From assembly GCA_035610835.1 (NCBI GenBank), contig CM069457.1, positions 16,462,149-16,526,148 on the forward strand: 64,000 nt of DNA. The letters run 5' to 3'. Each line of letters starts with the position of its first letter. The first letter of the stretch is position 1. This DNA is from Ophiura sarsii (lineage: Eukaryota > Echinodermata > Ophiuroidea > Amphilepidida > Ophiuridae). The notes beneath the pieces were generated by a model that saw nothing but the letters and a program-made list of their open reading frames with translations, was not told the DNA's origin and made no database searches. This document shows positions 1 to 12,212 of this stretch, piece by piece. The position numbers and the translations under genes were made by a program.

Positions 1-220
1 TTTTGGTAACAAAAAAAATCAAAAAAATAATCGCATAGCACATAGCTTTTCAATAGCCAAAAGGCGCTGAGACAAAGTGTTTTATTTTTTTGGTCTAATA
101 GTAAAGCAGCATAATAATAATTGGCTACAACGTATAGCGCTTCGGAGTAGGCAACTAGATAGATGGCGCGGCGCTTTATATATTTCCATTATTACTATTA
201 TAATTATGATTTTAGTATTT

Positions 221-1905
221 AAAATGGAGCTCCTAGCTTAAAAGGGATTCCCATAGTTTAGTTAGTCTGTGTTGTCTTGTAGAGTGTACCCTGGAATGGG
301 TGCATTTATCAATGTTTATCTATCTATCTCAATCCAGCTATTCTTTATAAGGGACGTCAAGCACATAACTCGTACTAGCTTGAAATAAGCGCCCCATTTT
401 CATATGGGGGATGCACAGACATGACTTGCCCATCTATTAGAAATACCCGCTATTCATTGATATCTGCAGTCATTCCAAACGCCAAAGAACCTTTTACGAA
501 ATATGTCAAAAGCTATGACCATTATGAACATTCATGCATACATATATTCATATCCCCTCTCACCTATGCAATAATCACGATAACATTTAACTTCACCTTT
601 CCCGCCAGGTCTACAGGGGTAAACACCGGAATGTAAAGATAACATACAAGGGTCCACGAGAGCATACCTGCCTCTTTCATCATTAACAAGGTTTGTATGC
701 GTTAACAGTGGTGTAATTTCGACGAGGCCAGGCAGGAAAGTCCTCGTTCTCTAAATCAGTTACAGGAATTTTCACGTTCTTAAAATAGAAATGGTTTGCA
801 AAACCAAAATTGACAGCAGTGAGGCACTGTTTCCCCGATGAGTGTCTCGTATGTCGTCAGACATACAATGGAGCTACATTTTAAAGGGAAATATTTTCTT
901 GCTGTACATTTAAAGTGGAGCTCTAAGCTTAAAAGGGATTCCCATGTTAGTTAGTCTGTGTTGTCTTGTAGTGTGTACCCTTGAATAGATGTGCATTTAT
1001 CAATGTTTATCTATCTATCTCAATACAGCTATTCTTTGCAAGGGACAAGCACATAGCTTAGCTCGTACTAGCTTGAAATTAGCGCCCCATTTTCATATGG
1101 GGATGCACAGACATGACTTGCCCATCTATTAGAAATACCTGCTATTCATTGATATCCCTGGAATGGGTGCATTTATCAATGTTTATCTATCTATCTCAAT
1201 ACATTTATTCTCAAAACTCATTTCCCTTTGTGTGAATTGTAGTTTATGTATAATTGCTTTATGACATAGTTTATTATGCTCCGTTTCAGCGCATTGGGAT
1301 GTTTTTCAAATATTTGTGCGCTTTATAAGTACTGCTTATTACTATTATTATTATTTATTATTCTTTTAAAGGGACAAGCACAACATTTAGCTCGTTACTA
1401 GCTTGAAATTAGAGCACCATTTTCATAAGGGGATCAACAAAAACGACTTGCCCATTAATTAGTAATACCCACTATCAAAATCCAGTTATTCCAAACGCCA
1501 AAGAACCTTATGAAACATGTCAAAAGCCACGACCATACACACATTCATGCATGTATTCACAAGTCCCTCTCAGCTATGCAAATCACGATAACATTAACTT
1601 AACCTTTCCCGCCAGGTCTACAGGGGGCACACCAGAATGTAAAGATAACATACAAGGGTCCACGAGAGCATACTTGCCTCTATCATCATTTAACATGGTT
1701 TGAACACCATATACAGTGGTGTAATTTTGACGAGGCCACGCAGGAAAGAACTCATTCTCTAAATCATATCAGGGAATTCACAATCTTAAAATAGAAAACT
1801 TTTGCAGAACCGAAATTGACAGCAGAGAGGCACTGTTTCCACGACGACGAGTGTCTCCCATGTTCATCAGTACAATATGAGCTACATTTTAAAGAGATGC
1901 ACTTG
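221..1905 (+). repeat. Triplicated block of dispersed-repeat sequence
   Basis: Two near-identical stretches (about 221-880 and 911-1158 plus 1370-1905) share the same order of landmarks: a TGGAGCTC block, (TATC)n, a block around GCGCCCCATTTTCATA, and a tail ending GAGCTACATTTTAAA. A third fragment starts near 1159. The copies differ by point changes and small indels, so the duplication is not very recent. Short ORFs inside it show no conserved domain and are not called. Confidence 0.8.
1288..1368 (+). mobile_element. 3' end of a non-LTR retrotransposon, tail only
   Basis: The segment contains CGCATTGGGATG, GCGCTTTATAAGTA and an (ATT)n tail. The same sequence order closes the LINE fragment at 42905-43310, which carries recognisable reverse-transcriptase C-terminal coding sequence. 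I read this as a 5'-truncated copy of the same or a sister family. Confidence 0.55.
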
Positions 1906-2365
1906 TTTGATGCTTTGTGTTGGGGTGAGTGTACAATGTGTTACTCATTTAAAAAGGATGTGGCTTACAGTGGCATTGCCAGAGAGGGGAGGGGAAAGGG
2001 GCAAATTATCCCTCAATATTTGTGTCCCTCGGTCTTTGTCAGTTTATTGCTACTGTTGGTTCTTTTAGTATTTTTGACTTTTCAGTTTTGGTGCAACCAT
2101 TTTGGGTGAAGTCCTTAAGGAAATATTTCACAAAGTCTTACCAGTTCACTTTTTATTTCTTCCCCTCCTTATGAAAAACCCAGCTAAGCTACTGGTGGCT
2201 TGTACAGAAAGCAATGAAAATACAACATACTACAGTAGGGCTCAGGCTTCGCGCTAAATGGCGTTTTGGCGGGCACAGCGCTGTTTTCTCCGAGTGCGCG
2301 CCATAAATAATATTTTTTTATCAGTTCGGGAGCGCGGCGCGCGCCAGAAATTTATGAATGAAAAA

Positions 2366-2803
2366 AAAAATAAGCTTACTTAAAAAACACCTTGTCGGCT
2401 AAATCGTGATTATTTAATGCAAATATATAGCGGGGATTCATTTGAAATAGATTATCAGTTCATTTTTGGCACTCATGTGCTCAGTAAAATGTGATATTTC
2501 ACCGCGTATGACACTTTTTGTAAGCTCGCGCGGCATTGAAGTCTACATTTAGAAATTACACAATTTCGTCAATAGATGGCGCTATAACAATAACAAACTC
2601 GATCTGTCAATCAAAGTTTAAAGATGGCCGGCGACGCGCAGCGCGGCCGATAATGAAGTAAAAATCACATTTTGCGAGCATATGAGTACAAAAATCCACA
2701 GATTTGACTAAATAAATGTATCTCAAATACATCTCCGCTATAATATATTTGCATCAAATAATCATGAATTCCACGTGTTTTTTTAAGTAAGCTTATTTTA
2801 TTT
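2366..2803. mobile_element. Fold-back MITE with ~135-bp arms
   Basis: The left arm starts AAATAAGCTTACTTAAAAAA and the right arm ends with its reverse complement. Both arms carry matching internal blocks (TGATTATTTaATGCAAATAT and GCTCnnnAAAATGTGAT). The loop of about 165 bp contains AGATGGCGCTATAACAA. No coding capacity is present. Confidence 0.8.
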
Positions 2804-2820
2804 TATTTTACTTTTTTTTT

Positions 2821-2837
2821 GGGGGGGGGGGGGGGGG
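2821..2837 (+). repeat. Poly(G) tract, 17 bp
   Basis: An uninterrupted G run directly downstream of the fold-back element. A second, broken G-rich tract lies at about 3138-3163. Confidence 0.9.
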
Positions 2838-3037
2838 ATTCGAGAAGGTAATATAGGCGCGCTGGCACTAAATTTACGAGTTACTGGATTTGATAGAATT
2901 TTCAAAGAATTTTCAAGAACTCCTGGTTTTTGGATTGAGCTCCCACTTTTTAAAATTCAGGGGGGGGTTCAGGAGCTTTGAGAACTCCCGGTTTTAAAAT
3001 ACTGCTAACCCTGGTAGGGCTTCTCATATTTAACCCT

Positions 3038-3445
3038 GCTAAATCCAACAAAATCAACAGATGCACCGTGCTGGTGGACCCCATTCACCAGTCTATCTCA
3101 TTGCACAATCACACAAAGGTTCGATTCCCGGTGGTGGAGGGGGGGGGGGGGTGGGGGGGGGGCTCACACCCTTTTTTCTGTCCTTATTTGTCCCGTGTTT
3201 CCCCCTGTTAGCTTTATTGCTACAACCCCCATGATAAATCCAACAAAATTTCATTGCGCAATCACACAAAAGTACATACATGTATAGGCGCCGAAAATTT
3301 AATTTCGGAGCGTGACCCCGTAGCAAGATTTTTGATCACCTGGACTCCAGCCGCGACGGCGGGGTTCGATTCTCGGGGACGACACACACCGTTTGTTTCT
3401 GTCCTTATTTGTCCCGTGTTTACCCCTGTTAGCTTTATTGTTATA
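3038..3445 (+). repeat. ~200-bp imperfect tandem duplication with tRNA B-box-like motifs
   Basis: Both halves contain AAATCCAACAAAAT, ATTGCnCAATCACACAAA, GGTTCGATTC and TGTCCTTATTTGTCCCGTGT. GGTTCGATTCC resembles the RNA polymerase III B box of tRNA-derived SINEs, but I see no convincing A box and no cloverleaf. A degenerate SINE is the likeliest source; a real tRNA gene is not supported. Confidence 0.5.
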
Positions 3446-4264
3446 CACACCCATGAGGGTTATGGGAATGGGAATTAGGGTTATGGGAATTTAATATAAA
3501 ACTACACTGTATGACTATAGCTCCACCGGGTACCTTTGGTTGACCATTTACATTATCGTCGTGTTGTGTCAAAACCTAGCATCTCTATCCAGCCCTTCAG
3601 CATGTATAAAGTAACTTCCTATATAACCTTTGGTCAGTCTGCTCTTAACATGTTCAAGGGGCAAAACACACATCTATCAAAACCTTGTAAGTGCTCTTAC
3701 CCCTGAACATGTATAAAGCAACACTTCCTATGCATAACCGTTGGGCAGTTTTACTTTATGCATGCTGAAGGGCCAGAAGGTTTTGACAGAACAGCAACGG
3801 CAAAGATAAGGCCTAAGGAAGTATAAGAAAAGGAACGAGGCAAATAAATATAAACTGGAAATTGGAACAGCCTACAGTGTGTCCCAAAAAACTAGGTCCA
3901 AAAACTGCAGAGCTTTCAGGAAACTTTAATTTAGGGAGATAAAGGTAAATACAGGCTGTAACAAAAAAAGTTATACAGTTTTGAAAAAAATATTAAAAAT
4001 ATCTCCCGTGGAATTTCTGTTGCGAATTTTAATGGCCTGCAAGGGGAATCTTCTTAGCTTTTGAATAAGCTTTGTTTCATAACAATCGATGGTCGGTAAG
4101 CAGAGATATGATCAATTGTCTAAAGTAGTCATGAAATCACCTGGGCCACTTAGGGTTAATTAATGGTAAAATCACTGGGATGAATATGAATGGAATCGAA
4201 CCAGGAACGTAGCAGTGAAAGCGCTCTTGTTAGACAACAATGGTTCGTTTCAAGTGGTTAAAAG

Positions 4265-4622
4265 TACAGTCATCAAAAAAAGTAACTATACAGGTAATAA
4301 ATGTACTTATAACTCTAAAAATATATATCCTACCTAGAAATATTAAATCATAAAGTTGTTGAGAAATTTATCTTCATTAATATGAGATATTGCACGCTAT
4401 GATCGTGTAGAAAATAAAAATGTGAAAATGAAAATCGGACTTCTCCTTACATTTTTGAGTGCCACTTCCTCAATAATCACCCGATTCTAGCGTGCAATAT
4501 CTCATATTAAAGAAGACAAATTTTTCAACAACTTTTTAATTTAATATTTTTAGGTAGGATATATATTTTAAGAGTAAGAAGCCCATTTATTACCTGTATA
4601 GTTACTTTTTTTGATGACTGTA
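4265..4622. mobile_element. Mariner-type fold-back MITE
   Basis: TIRs read TACAGTCATCAAAAAAAGTA at both ends. The inverted match continues inward through TATACAGGTAATAAATG, a TAGGTAGGATATATAT block and a GATATTGCACGCTA block, so most of the 358 bp folds into one hairpin. TA borders fit a TA target site. It is nested inside the larger TIR pair. Confidence 0.85.
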
Positions 4623-4894
4623 TTACAAAGACGGTTAGGTCTTTACAAATATTATTTATTTATTTCATGAATTTATTTATTCAAATGAAATAAAACTATT
4701 TCAAAAAAGAATTATATTGTTCTCTCTAATGTTCCTTGCATGATACCCTAATCATTTAATTTATAAAAGCAATATTGTATGATATTATTGTGAAAGTGGC
4801 CCAACCCGATTTCTAGACGACTTAGTAGATTGGTCATAACTGTTAAACGCAAGTAGTTAAAAATACTGCAAGTCACGACTTGCGAATCCCCCTG

Positions 4895-6220
4895 GCTGGG
4901 AGATCAACTAAATGAGGTCAACGGTCATATATGGGTCATGTTCCCCCGGTGTTTATGTTTCTTTTCTCCAAGTTTGAGGTCAATCGGTCAACTTTAACGA
5001 TTTGACCTCTGGATGACCTTTGACCTCAGATGACCTCTAATTATTATGTTCCCAGTGTTCATTGCACAAATTAACCCCTTGTTGACCTTTGACCTTGGTT
5101 GACCTCTAATGACCGTTGACCTCGGATGACCTCTAATTTATTTTAGACATGTTCCCCCAGTGTTCATGTTTCTTGTCTCCAAGTTTGACGTCGATCGGGC
5201 AACTTTTACGATTTGACCTCTGGATGACCTTTGACCTCAGATGACCTCTAATTTATTTTAGACATGTTAACCCGGTGTTCATGTTTCTTGTCTCCAAGTT
5301 TGACGTCAATCGGGCAACTTTTACGATTTGACCTCTGGATGACCTTTGACCTCAGATGACCTCTAATTTATTTAAGACATGTTCACCCGGTGTTCATGTT
5401 TCTTGTCTCCAAGTTTGACGTCAATCGGGCAACTTTTACGATTTGACCTCTGGATGACCTTTGACCTCAGATGACCTCTAATTTATTTTAGACATGTTCA
5501 CCCAGTGTTCATGTTTCTTGTCTCCAAGTTTGACGTCGATCGGGCAACTTTTATGATTTGACCTCTGGATGACCTTTGACCTCAGATGACCTCTTATTTA
5601 TTTTAGACATGTTCACCTGGTGTTCATGTTTCTTGTCTCCAAGTTTGACGTCAATCGGGCAACTTTTAAGATTTGACCTCTGGATGACCTTTGACCTCAG
5701 ATGACCTCTTATTTATTTTAGACATGTTCACCTGGTGTTCATGTTTCTTGTCTCCAAGTTTGACGTCAATCGGGCAACTTTTAAGATTTGACCTCTGGAT
5801 GACCTTTGACCTCAGATGACCTTGGATGACCTCTAATTTATTTTAAACATGTTCACCCGGTGTTCATGTTTCTTTTCTCCAAGTTTGAAGTCAATCGTGG
5901 AACTTTTACGATTTGACCTCTAAATGACCTTTGACCTCATATGACCTTTGCAAATTAGACCCCCAAACAAGCAGCTACAGTGTTTGACCATGGCCTACCT
6001 ATCACTGAAGGTTTGAAGTCAATCCGTCCATCCTTTCAACAGATACAGCATTCGGGCAACTTTTACGATTTGACCTCTAGATGACCTTTGACCTCAGATG
6101 ACCTTTGCAAATTAGACCCCCAAACAAGCAGCTACAGTGTTTGACCATGGCCTACCTATCACTGAAGGTTTGAAGTCAATCCGTCCATCCTTTCAACAGA
6201 TACAGCATTTGGGAAAAAAG
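4895..6220. repeat. 115-bp tandem array rich in TGACCT half-sites
   Basis: About nine units repeat every 115 bp, with landmarks GTTCATGTTTCTTGTCTCC, GTTTGACGTCAATCGGGCAA and TGACCTTTGACCTCAGATG. The last two units carry a different spacer (AGACCCCCAAACAAGCAGC) seen twice, near 5947 and 6114. TGACCTTTGACCT, a perfect DR1 nuclear-receptor element on the opposite strand, occurs ten times. Whether any receptor binds is unknown. Confidence 0.85.
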
Positions 6221-6232
6221 GCTAACCAAAAG

Positions 6233-6290
6233 GCACACACACACATACACACATACACACCTACACACACACCTACGCACGCACATTGAC
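6233..6290. repeat. (AC)n-rich microsatellite
   Basis: Imperfect ACAC/CACAT repeats directly follow the 115-bp array. Just downstream is a CCCCCTGGTTT/AAACCAGGGGG-like inverted pair. Confidence 0.7.
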
Positions 6291-7009
6291 ATGATGACAA
6301 AATCCCCTTCTGGTTTTACAAACCAGGGGGATAAAAAGACCAAATAAAATGATTCTGGTAGCCAAAACGGAACTTAACACAGAGTGTAAGAGATTTTGAC
6401 ATTGCATGATTTTAACATTAAATTAAAAATAAAATTGCGATTGTATAACTTTTTTTTGTTACAGTCTGTATACCTGAAATCAACTGGTAAAGTTGTAAGA
6501 CCAATGGAATTACAACTTTTGGAAATACAAAGCTTTCAAGCGTGGTCAGATCCTGGGTTTTTTTTCAAATTAAAAAAAAAAAACATGCGTTGCATCTCTA
6601 CATTGTGGGCAAGTTTTCCCTGTATTGTGTTTATAGTCTCCAAAATAACTTATGGTAGGTAAAAAAGGTTTGAATTACAGGTATTTTGCATCAATATTCA
6701 GCATATGAAAAGGTATTTACACTTTTCATTACCCTGAAGAAAAATGTCCTGAGTAATAATAAAGTCAAAGGCAAAACTTTGATGAAGTCAGTATGATGCG
6801 CAAATGCAACGCATGGACGGTTCATGGGCAAAATCAAAAATTCAAAGCTTTGTATTTCAAAAACCTAATATCCGATTGGTATCATAATTTCACCAATTCA
6901 TTTCAGATATATTTACTTTCATAACCTCAAATATTGAGCAGTTATGCTTCCTATATTACTAGTTATAAGCCCTCCAGTTTTTGGACCCAGTTTTTTGGGA
7001 CATGCTGTA

Positions 7010-7873
7010 TATGACATTTACCCAACAAGCTCTTTCAACAAAGCCTGCATATGTGCATGTCTATCAAAGTTAAGTGGACATTTCAGGGGTCCATTAATTT
7101 GTGTGCATTCCCACGTACCGTGATCAGAATATGGATGTAAAACTTCATTCTATAGGCATTTGGACCTTTACAGTAAGGCCAAGAAAAAAATATCTTTCTC
7201 ACATATGTGATGCGATCTGTGAAAACCCGCCACATGTCGGGATTTTTCATATTGGAGATATTTATATCATAAGAAAGCTAAAACTGTGCTGAATACAGAA
7301 CTGTTTAGATCATTTTTCTACGATTACTACAGAAAAGTTATGAGTGAATGATGATTTTTTAGTTGTCCGAAAAAAAATGGGGGAAAGGATCAGAAGGGGA
7401 GGGGGCAAAAACACAATAAAAAAGGTTTTCTGCATTTAGCATGACTCTTTTTTCTTTTTTTAAATAACAAAAATGCATGGCATAGCTATTAAATTCCAAA
7501 ATGTATGTGAGACAGACCTTCTTTTTTTTTACCTAAAGCTGCAAATTTCTTTCTTTTTGGGGAGGTACATTTTCAAACATCTTTCTTCTTCTTTTAGATA
7601 AAGAAAAAGAAAAATCAAAAAATCAAAAAAATCAAATACTTTCAAGAAAATTAAAATTTTCTAAATATTATTTAAATTACACAGGATAAAAATAAAACAG
7701 AAAATTTCAAATGTCAACATTTTGCGATGGTAAGGACTGTACATGTATGTAGATCAGGGTTTCTTCCTTTGGTATAACCTACTCAAATAAAATATTCGTT
7801 CATGGCTTTTGGAAAACCTTTCTTTTGATGTTTATTAAGTATTTAAATGAATATCCATTACATGTAGTATAAT
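7010..7873. other. No gene recognised
   Basis: AT-rich sequence with poly(A)/poly(T) stretches at 7440-7680. The short ORF near 7101 has no recognisable motif. Confidence 0.5.
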
Positions 7874-8138
7874 TGTGATGCAGCACATCAAAAGGGAGAC
7901 TTTGCAGCTGTGTTTTTTTTAAGATATCGCGGAAAACGGACAGATTTTTTTTTTTTTAAATTAAGAAAAAATATCAATTTAGGAGTCATTTTCACTGGTA
8001 AAACCTGAGTGCTTTAATCAAATTTTAAACATTTGGTGTCATTTTAAAGCTTAAAAGAATGCTCTGATAGCACACATAATCATAATAAGCTCAAAATTGA
8101 CTTCACCCGCTAAGCCCCTTTTGATGTGCTGCATCACA
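7874..8138. mobile_element. 265-bp MITE with 22-23-bp perfect TIRs
   Basis: The left terminus TGTGATGCAGCACATCAAAA continues GG; the right terminus is its exact inverse. The interior is AT-rich and non-coding. I could not settle the target-site duplication, so the superfamily is left open. Confidence 0.85.
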
Positions 8139-8429
8139 TATTCTTATTTTTTTAAAGCATATAGGTGAACGTAAATTTTATTTTTACAAGGATAAAAATA
8201 TAAATGGTCTTTTTGGGCCATAAAATGACAACAAATCCTTTTAATCACAACTTTAATATCAAAGTTTAAGAACAATTTTAGCAAAAACTATAAATGAGGA
8301 TCGTGCCAACATCTACGGTTTTAAATCAACCTTGCGGGAGACATTGACAAAATTCAAATTTATGCCGCACTATGTTGACATTTATGAGCATTTGCATAAA
8401 TTCAACATCAATATTGTATATTGTAAAAG

Positions 8430-8625
8430 TGGAAATGTTCACACTACATTTATTTTCGTGCTTTTCACGCTCGGAACAGCTACCACGAAAATTATAACAC
8501 GCACAAATATATTTCTTTGCGTATAGGTCTATGTTATGATGCTATAAATCACACATTTAAAAACATTCATCTAGAACAGTTCAAATTCAGCAAAGCGTGA
8601 AAAATTAAGTGTGCGAATATTACAA
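8430..8625 (+). repeat. Dispersed repeat, copy 1
   Basis: It shares TTTTCGnGCTTTTCACGCTC, AAATATATTTnTTTnGTGTAT and GCAAAGCGnGAA blocks, in the same order, with 54975-55165. Both are AT-rich and non-coding. Confidence 0.65.
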
Positions 8626-9930
8626 CTTTCAGTTTTCACCGTCAGGTTATCGACAGTGTCAGGAGATAGTTTGTTGTTGCTCACGAATCACGATGCTACA
8701 TCAATTCTTACAAGGTTACAATGCTCCAAGAAAAAGGGGATTATAAAATACTCTCTCTCAAAACCTGGTCCAGAGAACGGGGGAATTCTGGAAGCTCCGA
8801 TGTTGAATAAGGGTTCAAAATTAGCAGTAAGAGTTAAAAATATTTGTAACTGTCACTGATATCAGCAACTTGTGAAAGTGAATTATCTTACAGTCAATCA
8901 CTGTTTTAGTGGTACAATAATGGTTATCATGATCCAGGGAAACTCATATTTTGGGGTTATGGTGGGGTTTTTTCACCATGAAATGAGATTGTTGCATATT
9001 TTTCTCCCCCAATTAGACCAATTTTTTAAACGAACCGTTTATGGTGAAAATGGGTAATTTTACAACCCCTTAATTAACATGTCACCCCCGGTCGTGTCTG
9101 CTTACTGTGAACTGCCTCCGAGCGAGTCAAAACCCATGTCCATAATTCTGAAAATGTCAACTTACTCACAAATCTGGATTGATTTCCATACCAGAACATT
9201 ATCTCAGAAGATACTGGTGATCAATCAGATAATACATGTAATTCCACTTAACACTTGCCACACGGCAGGCGTCCGCAGACGACATTCCAAAATTTCACAT
9301 AATGTTTAAACAATATCAAAATTATTGAATTGCATTACCATATTTGGAATCACCACGAGAAATGCATTGAAATAAGTACAAACATGTCTTGCATAGGTTC
9401 AAAAATCCTTGAAATAAACTTGGAAAATTGGGAAAATTGACAAATCTGTTTTGGACAATCAGTTAGGGACAATGTATGGTAAAACTAATAGCCTCATGGA
9501 AACTGGAAAGTATTAAGATAAAATAAATTTGCTATTACCATATTAAGTAACCATTGCATACAAATAGCATAAATGATCTAGTTTAAAATTAATTAACTCC
9601 GCGGTCATCCATATGACTAAAGCTGATAGATGATGATGCAAAATGAAGATTGATATTATAATCTGAAGAGCTTTTATCCCTGATTTCAAGGGTGCCTGCG
9701 TGATAATAACGCACTCGTCCCTGAGGGAGTATTTCATCTACTTCACAACACACAAATACATTATTGATTTTAATAATTACAGCTAGTTGGCCCATTTCAG
9801 GTCAGGGCAGTGTCATCAAGGTTACTATCGTGATGGTTTTATAGCCCAATTGGGCTAATTTGCAAGAGATTAATCAATCTTTAGTCCAGAATACAGAATA
9901 CTGATGTGCCACATTTAAGCATTTAAGGCA
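8626..9930. other. No gene recognised
   Basis: Unique-looking AT-rich sequence. Small ORFs of 60-82 codons on both strands lack motifs and flanking splice logic. Confidence 0.45.
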
Positions 9931-10517
9931 TAGTAAAAAAAATTACATGTTTCCCGTCCGGACTTTTTAAAAAAAGGAGGAGGGAGGGTCTTACTATTTA
10001 CTATTTTCCCATTTTTTGATATTTTTTTCAAGATGGCCGCCAAGTCGAAAGTGACCAACTGACTGTGTTGCAGACACCCCTAAACAGGAATTTCCACTCT
10101 AATTGCCAGAGGAATACAAATATAAAAAGGTTTACCTAATAATATAGAGCCAAGTACACATTGTTTCTTTATGTTTTCTTCAGGTTGAATGAGGAACAAA
10201 ACATCATTGATCGAAAGGATGTAGGCCTACATGTATTGGTCCCCATGGTATACTATTTGAGAAGCCATGTCAATAATTCCGTGTCATGCATGGCATGAAC
10301 ATGCTATGAAATGATACAGCATTTCTATTACACCTGCCATTCCTATGGGCAAAGGATCAATCACTAAAATTAAAAAAAAATAAAAAAAAATAAAAAAAAT
10401 ATTTTAAAAAAAACTTTTTTTTTTACAGAATTTTTGGAAATAGTAAATAGTAAAAAATAGGAGGCGGCGGCCAAAAAGGAGGCGGCGGGGACGGGAAACA
10501 TGTTTATTTTTTTACTA
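9931..10517. mobile_element. Element with TAGTAAAAAAA / GTTTCCCGTCC termini
   Basis: The first 30 bp (TAGTAAAAAAAATTACATGT, then TTCCCGTCC) are the inverse of the last 30 bp. The terminal GTCCGGACTTTTT block recurs in the element at 35072-35408, suggesting a shared family. The interior has A/T tracts and no coding sequence. Confidence 0.75.
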
Positions 10518-10911
10518 GGCCTAATACACAATGTTTCTGCTAGTGCTATAGCACTTAAACAACACACCTTTCGGACCAGATATTTTTGCAAGGCTTTCCT
10601 CGGACACACAATTCTTAATCATAATTGAAACTAAGCAAATTTGATCAGGTTACACTAAGGCCTGGATTTATCTTTTGTCATCCAAATACAGGATTTCTTT
10701 TTTATATAGTATACACTACCACCTCACCACAATTTTTTATTAACCTAACCTTCCTTAACCCTACAGATCACTACACAGCTACCGGGGCGCTTCCAGGTAT
10801 ATCTCGAGGCACAAACCAGGAGAGATCAAATGGTGAAGAAAAACTGTAAGTTTTTTGAGCTAACCAGTTAGCACAATCAGTAAGGTTTGATCATAGCACA
10901 TGCAGTCTGAT

Positions 10912-10927
10912 CCCCCCCCCCCCCCCC
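10912..10927 (+). repeat. Poly(C) tract, 16 bp
   Basis: Uninterrupted C run, followed by a C-rich, A-rich and (AAT)n stretch. Confidence 0.9.
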
Positions 10928-11037
10928 TCCCTCCCACCCCCAAAAATAATAATAATAAATTACCTGTTTTTCTCCCCTGATAGTTTTATTCCAAAAAACA
11001 TGCTCAGGGAGTTAGGTTAGGCCAACAACAAAATATG

Positions 11038-11372
11038 TTGTGTTGCTCTCAAGTGCCAACAATTTAAAATAGGGTCGGTCGGTCAGGAATCTTGTTTTTT
11101 TCAAAAAAATTTGGGGGGCTGAAATATATATATGGTTTATGTCAAAACAAAATTGGTATAGGCCCATATGTCAATTTAACTAATGTTTCTAGTGTGGCAA
11201 TAGTCTAAAAAACATTTATTTGGGCTTACTTATTCATTTCAAGCAAGAAATCGTAACATTTAGACACTATCAAATTTAAATCTAAAAAAAGAAATTTAAA
11301 AAAAAAAATTAAAAATGCGACCCTACATGTAGTGTTTACGATTTTAGGGTCGGTCGCTGAGGGCAACACAAC
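11038..11372. mobile_element. MITE with GTTGTGTTGCnCTC termini
   Basis: The left end GTTGTGTTGCTCTCAAGTG with AGGGTCGGTCGGTCA downstream is inverted at the right end (AGGGTCGGTCGCTGAGGGCA then ACACAAC). A related left end occurs at 51494, without a matching right TIR nearby. Confidence 0.65.
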
Positions 11373-11517
11373 TCTTTTTTTTGTTGCCTTAATGAGGATT
11401 AGCCATAAAATGCTCTACAAATCTGTAGGGTCTACTAAATTCCACCTGAAGTATGCAGGTAAGTACAGGAGCTCTTATAATCGAGAATGTGACTTGAATC
11501 TCTGGAAAAGGGCGATT

Positions 11518-11655
11518 AAAGGTGTATATTCCGATCACCTTTTTTTGGCTATGATTTTTTTTTCACATCAAGATATTTTGATATCAGAAGAATCCCCATA
11601 TTTTTCTCATTATGTCTGTAAAATCTTAGGGGCCAGAAATATTCCACTTTTCCGG
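11518..11655 (+). repeat. Dispersed repeat, copy 1
   Basis: About 130 bp with CATCAAGATATTTTGATAT, AGAAGAATCCCCATAT and TTAGGGGCCAGAAAT blocks. It matches 56941-57058 almost base for base, in the same orientation. Confidence 0.8.
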
Positions 11656-11974
11656 TTAAAAGCAACTATAATTTGTTTGATCTAACTCTGTGCAGTGACG
11701 TCAGGGCATGCAGGGCTCAAATTAATCGAAGGCATTAATGCCCCACCCAGTTGCCTTGATGCCCTTAATTTTTGGCTGTTTTCACTCTATTCAAAAGTAC
11801 ATAATTGCCTTTGAGAAAGTTGGTGCCCCTTCAAATTGCCTTAAATTGCATGCCCTCTTCATATCTTATTTTGAGGCCTACATGCATGCAATATTGTAAT
11901 GCGCTCGTGTAAGTAACCACACAACCAAAGGAGATTTCTGGATTTTTGAATGTAATTAACTGTATCGATTATCG

Positions 11975-12212
11975 CTATAGTTCATTCAATCAGTTCCAAA
12001 TTGACGAGAAACATTCGGTTTTTATCTATCCGCACGTAAAAGTACTCCAAGCGTATAAACTTGATTTTGGAACACGCAAGCGTCACGCATACATTGACAC
12101 TGCGATATTGCCCGCTGTATTGCGCCATGTGATCATTTTGCAGGCGACGCTCTTCTGAACTAATTCGCTGCTGTAAACAGGTTTCACTAAATTGGAACTG
12201 ACTAAACTATAG
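11975..12212. mobile_element. MITE, CTATAGTTnAnTCAGTTCC family, copy 1
   Basis: Termini CTATAGTTCATTCAATCAGT and its inverse ACTGACTAAACTATAG bound 238 bp. The interior block GAGAAAnnTTnGGTTTTTATC is shared with the copy at 45660-45847. It is non-coding. Confidence 0.8.

Larger units (their letters stand above)
3873..7009. mobile_element. Mariner-like TIR pair enclosing nested repeats
   Basis: The left end (TACAGTGTGTCCCAAAAAAC, then GGTCCAAAAACTG) is the inverted complement of the right end at about 6974-7009. TA dinucleotides sit at both edges, as in Tc1/mariner elements. The 3.1-kb interior has no transposase; it is filled by a second MITE and a 115-bp tandem array, so its length reflects nested insertion. 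A compact relative with the same termini lies at 48378-48727. Confidence 0.6.

Noticed and set aside
3110..3140. Possible tRNA gene (GGTTCGATTCCCGG)
   Set aside because: Only the B-box region is convincing; upstream sequence does not form acceptor, D and anticodon arms.
11332..11685. 117-codon + strand ORF
   Set aside because: Spans the end of one MITE and a dispersed repeat shared with 56941-57058.
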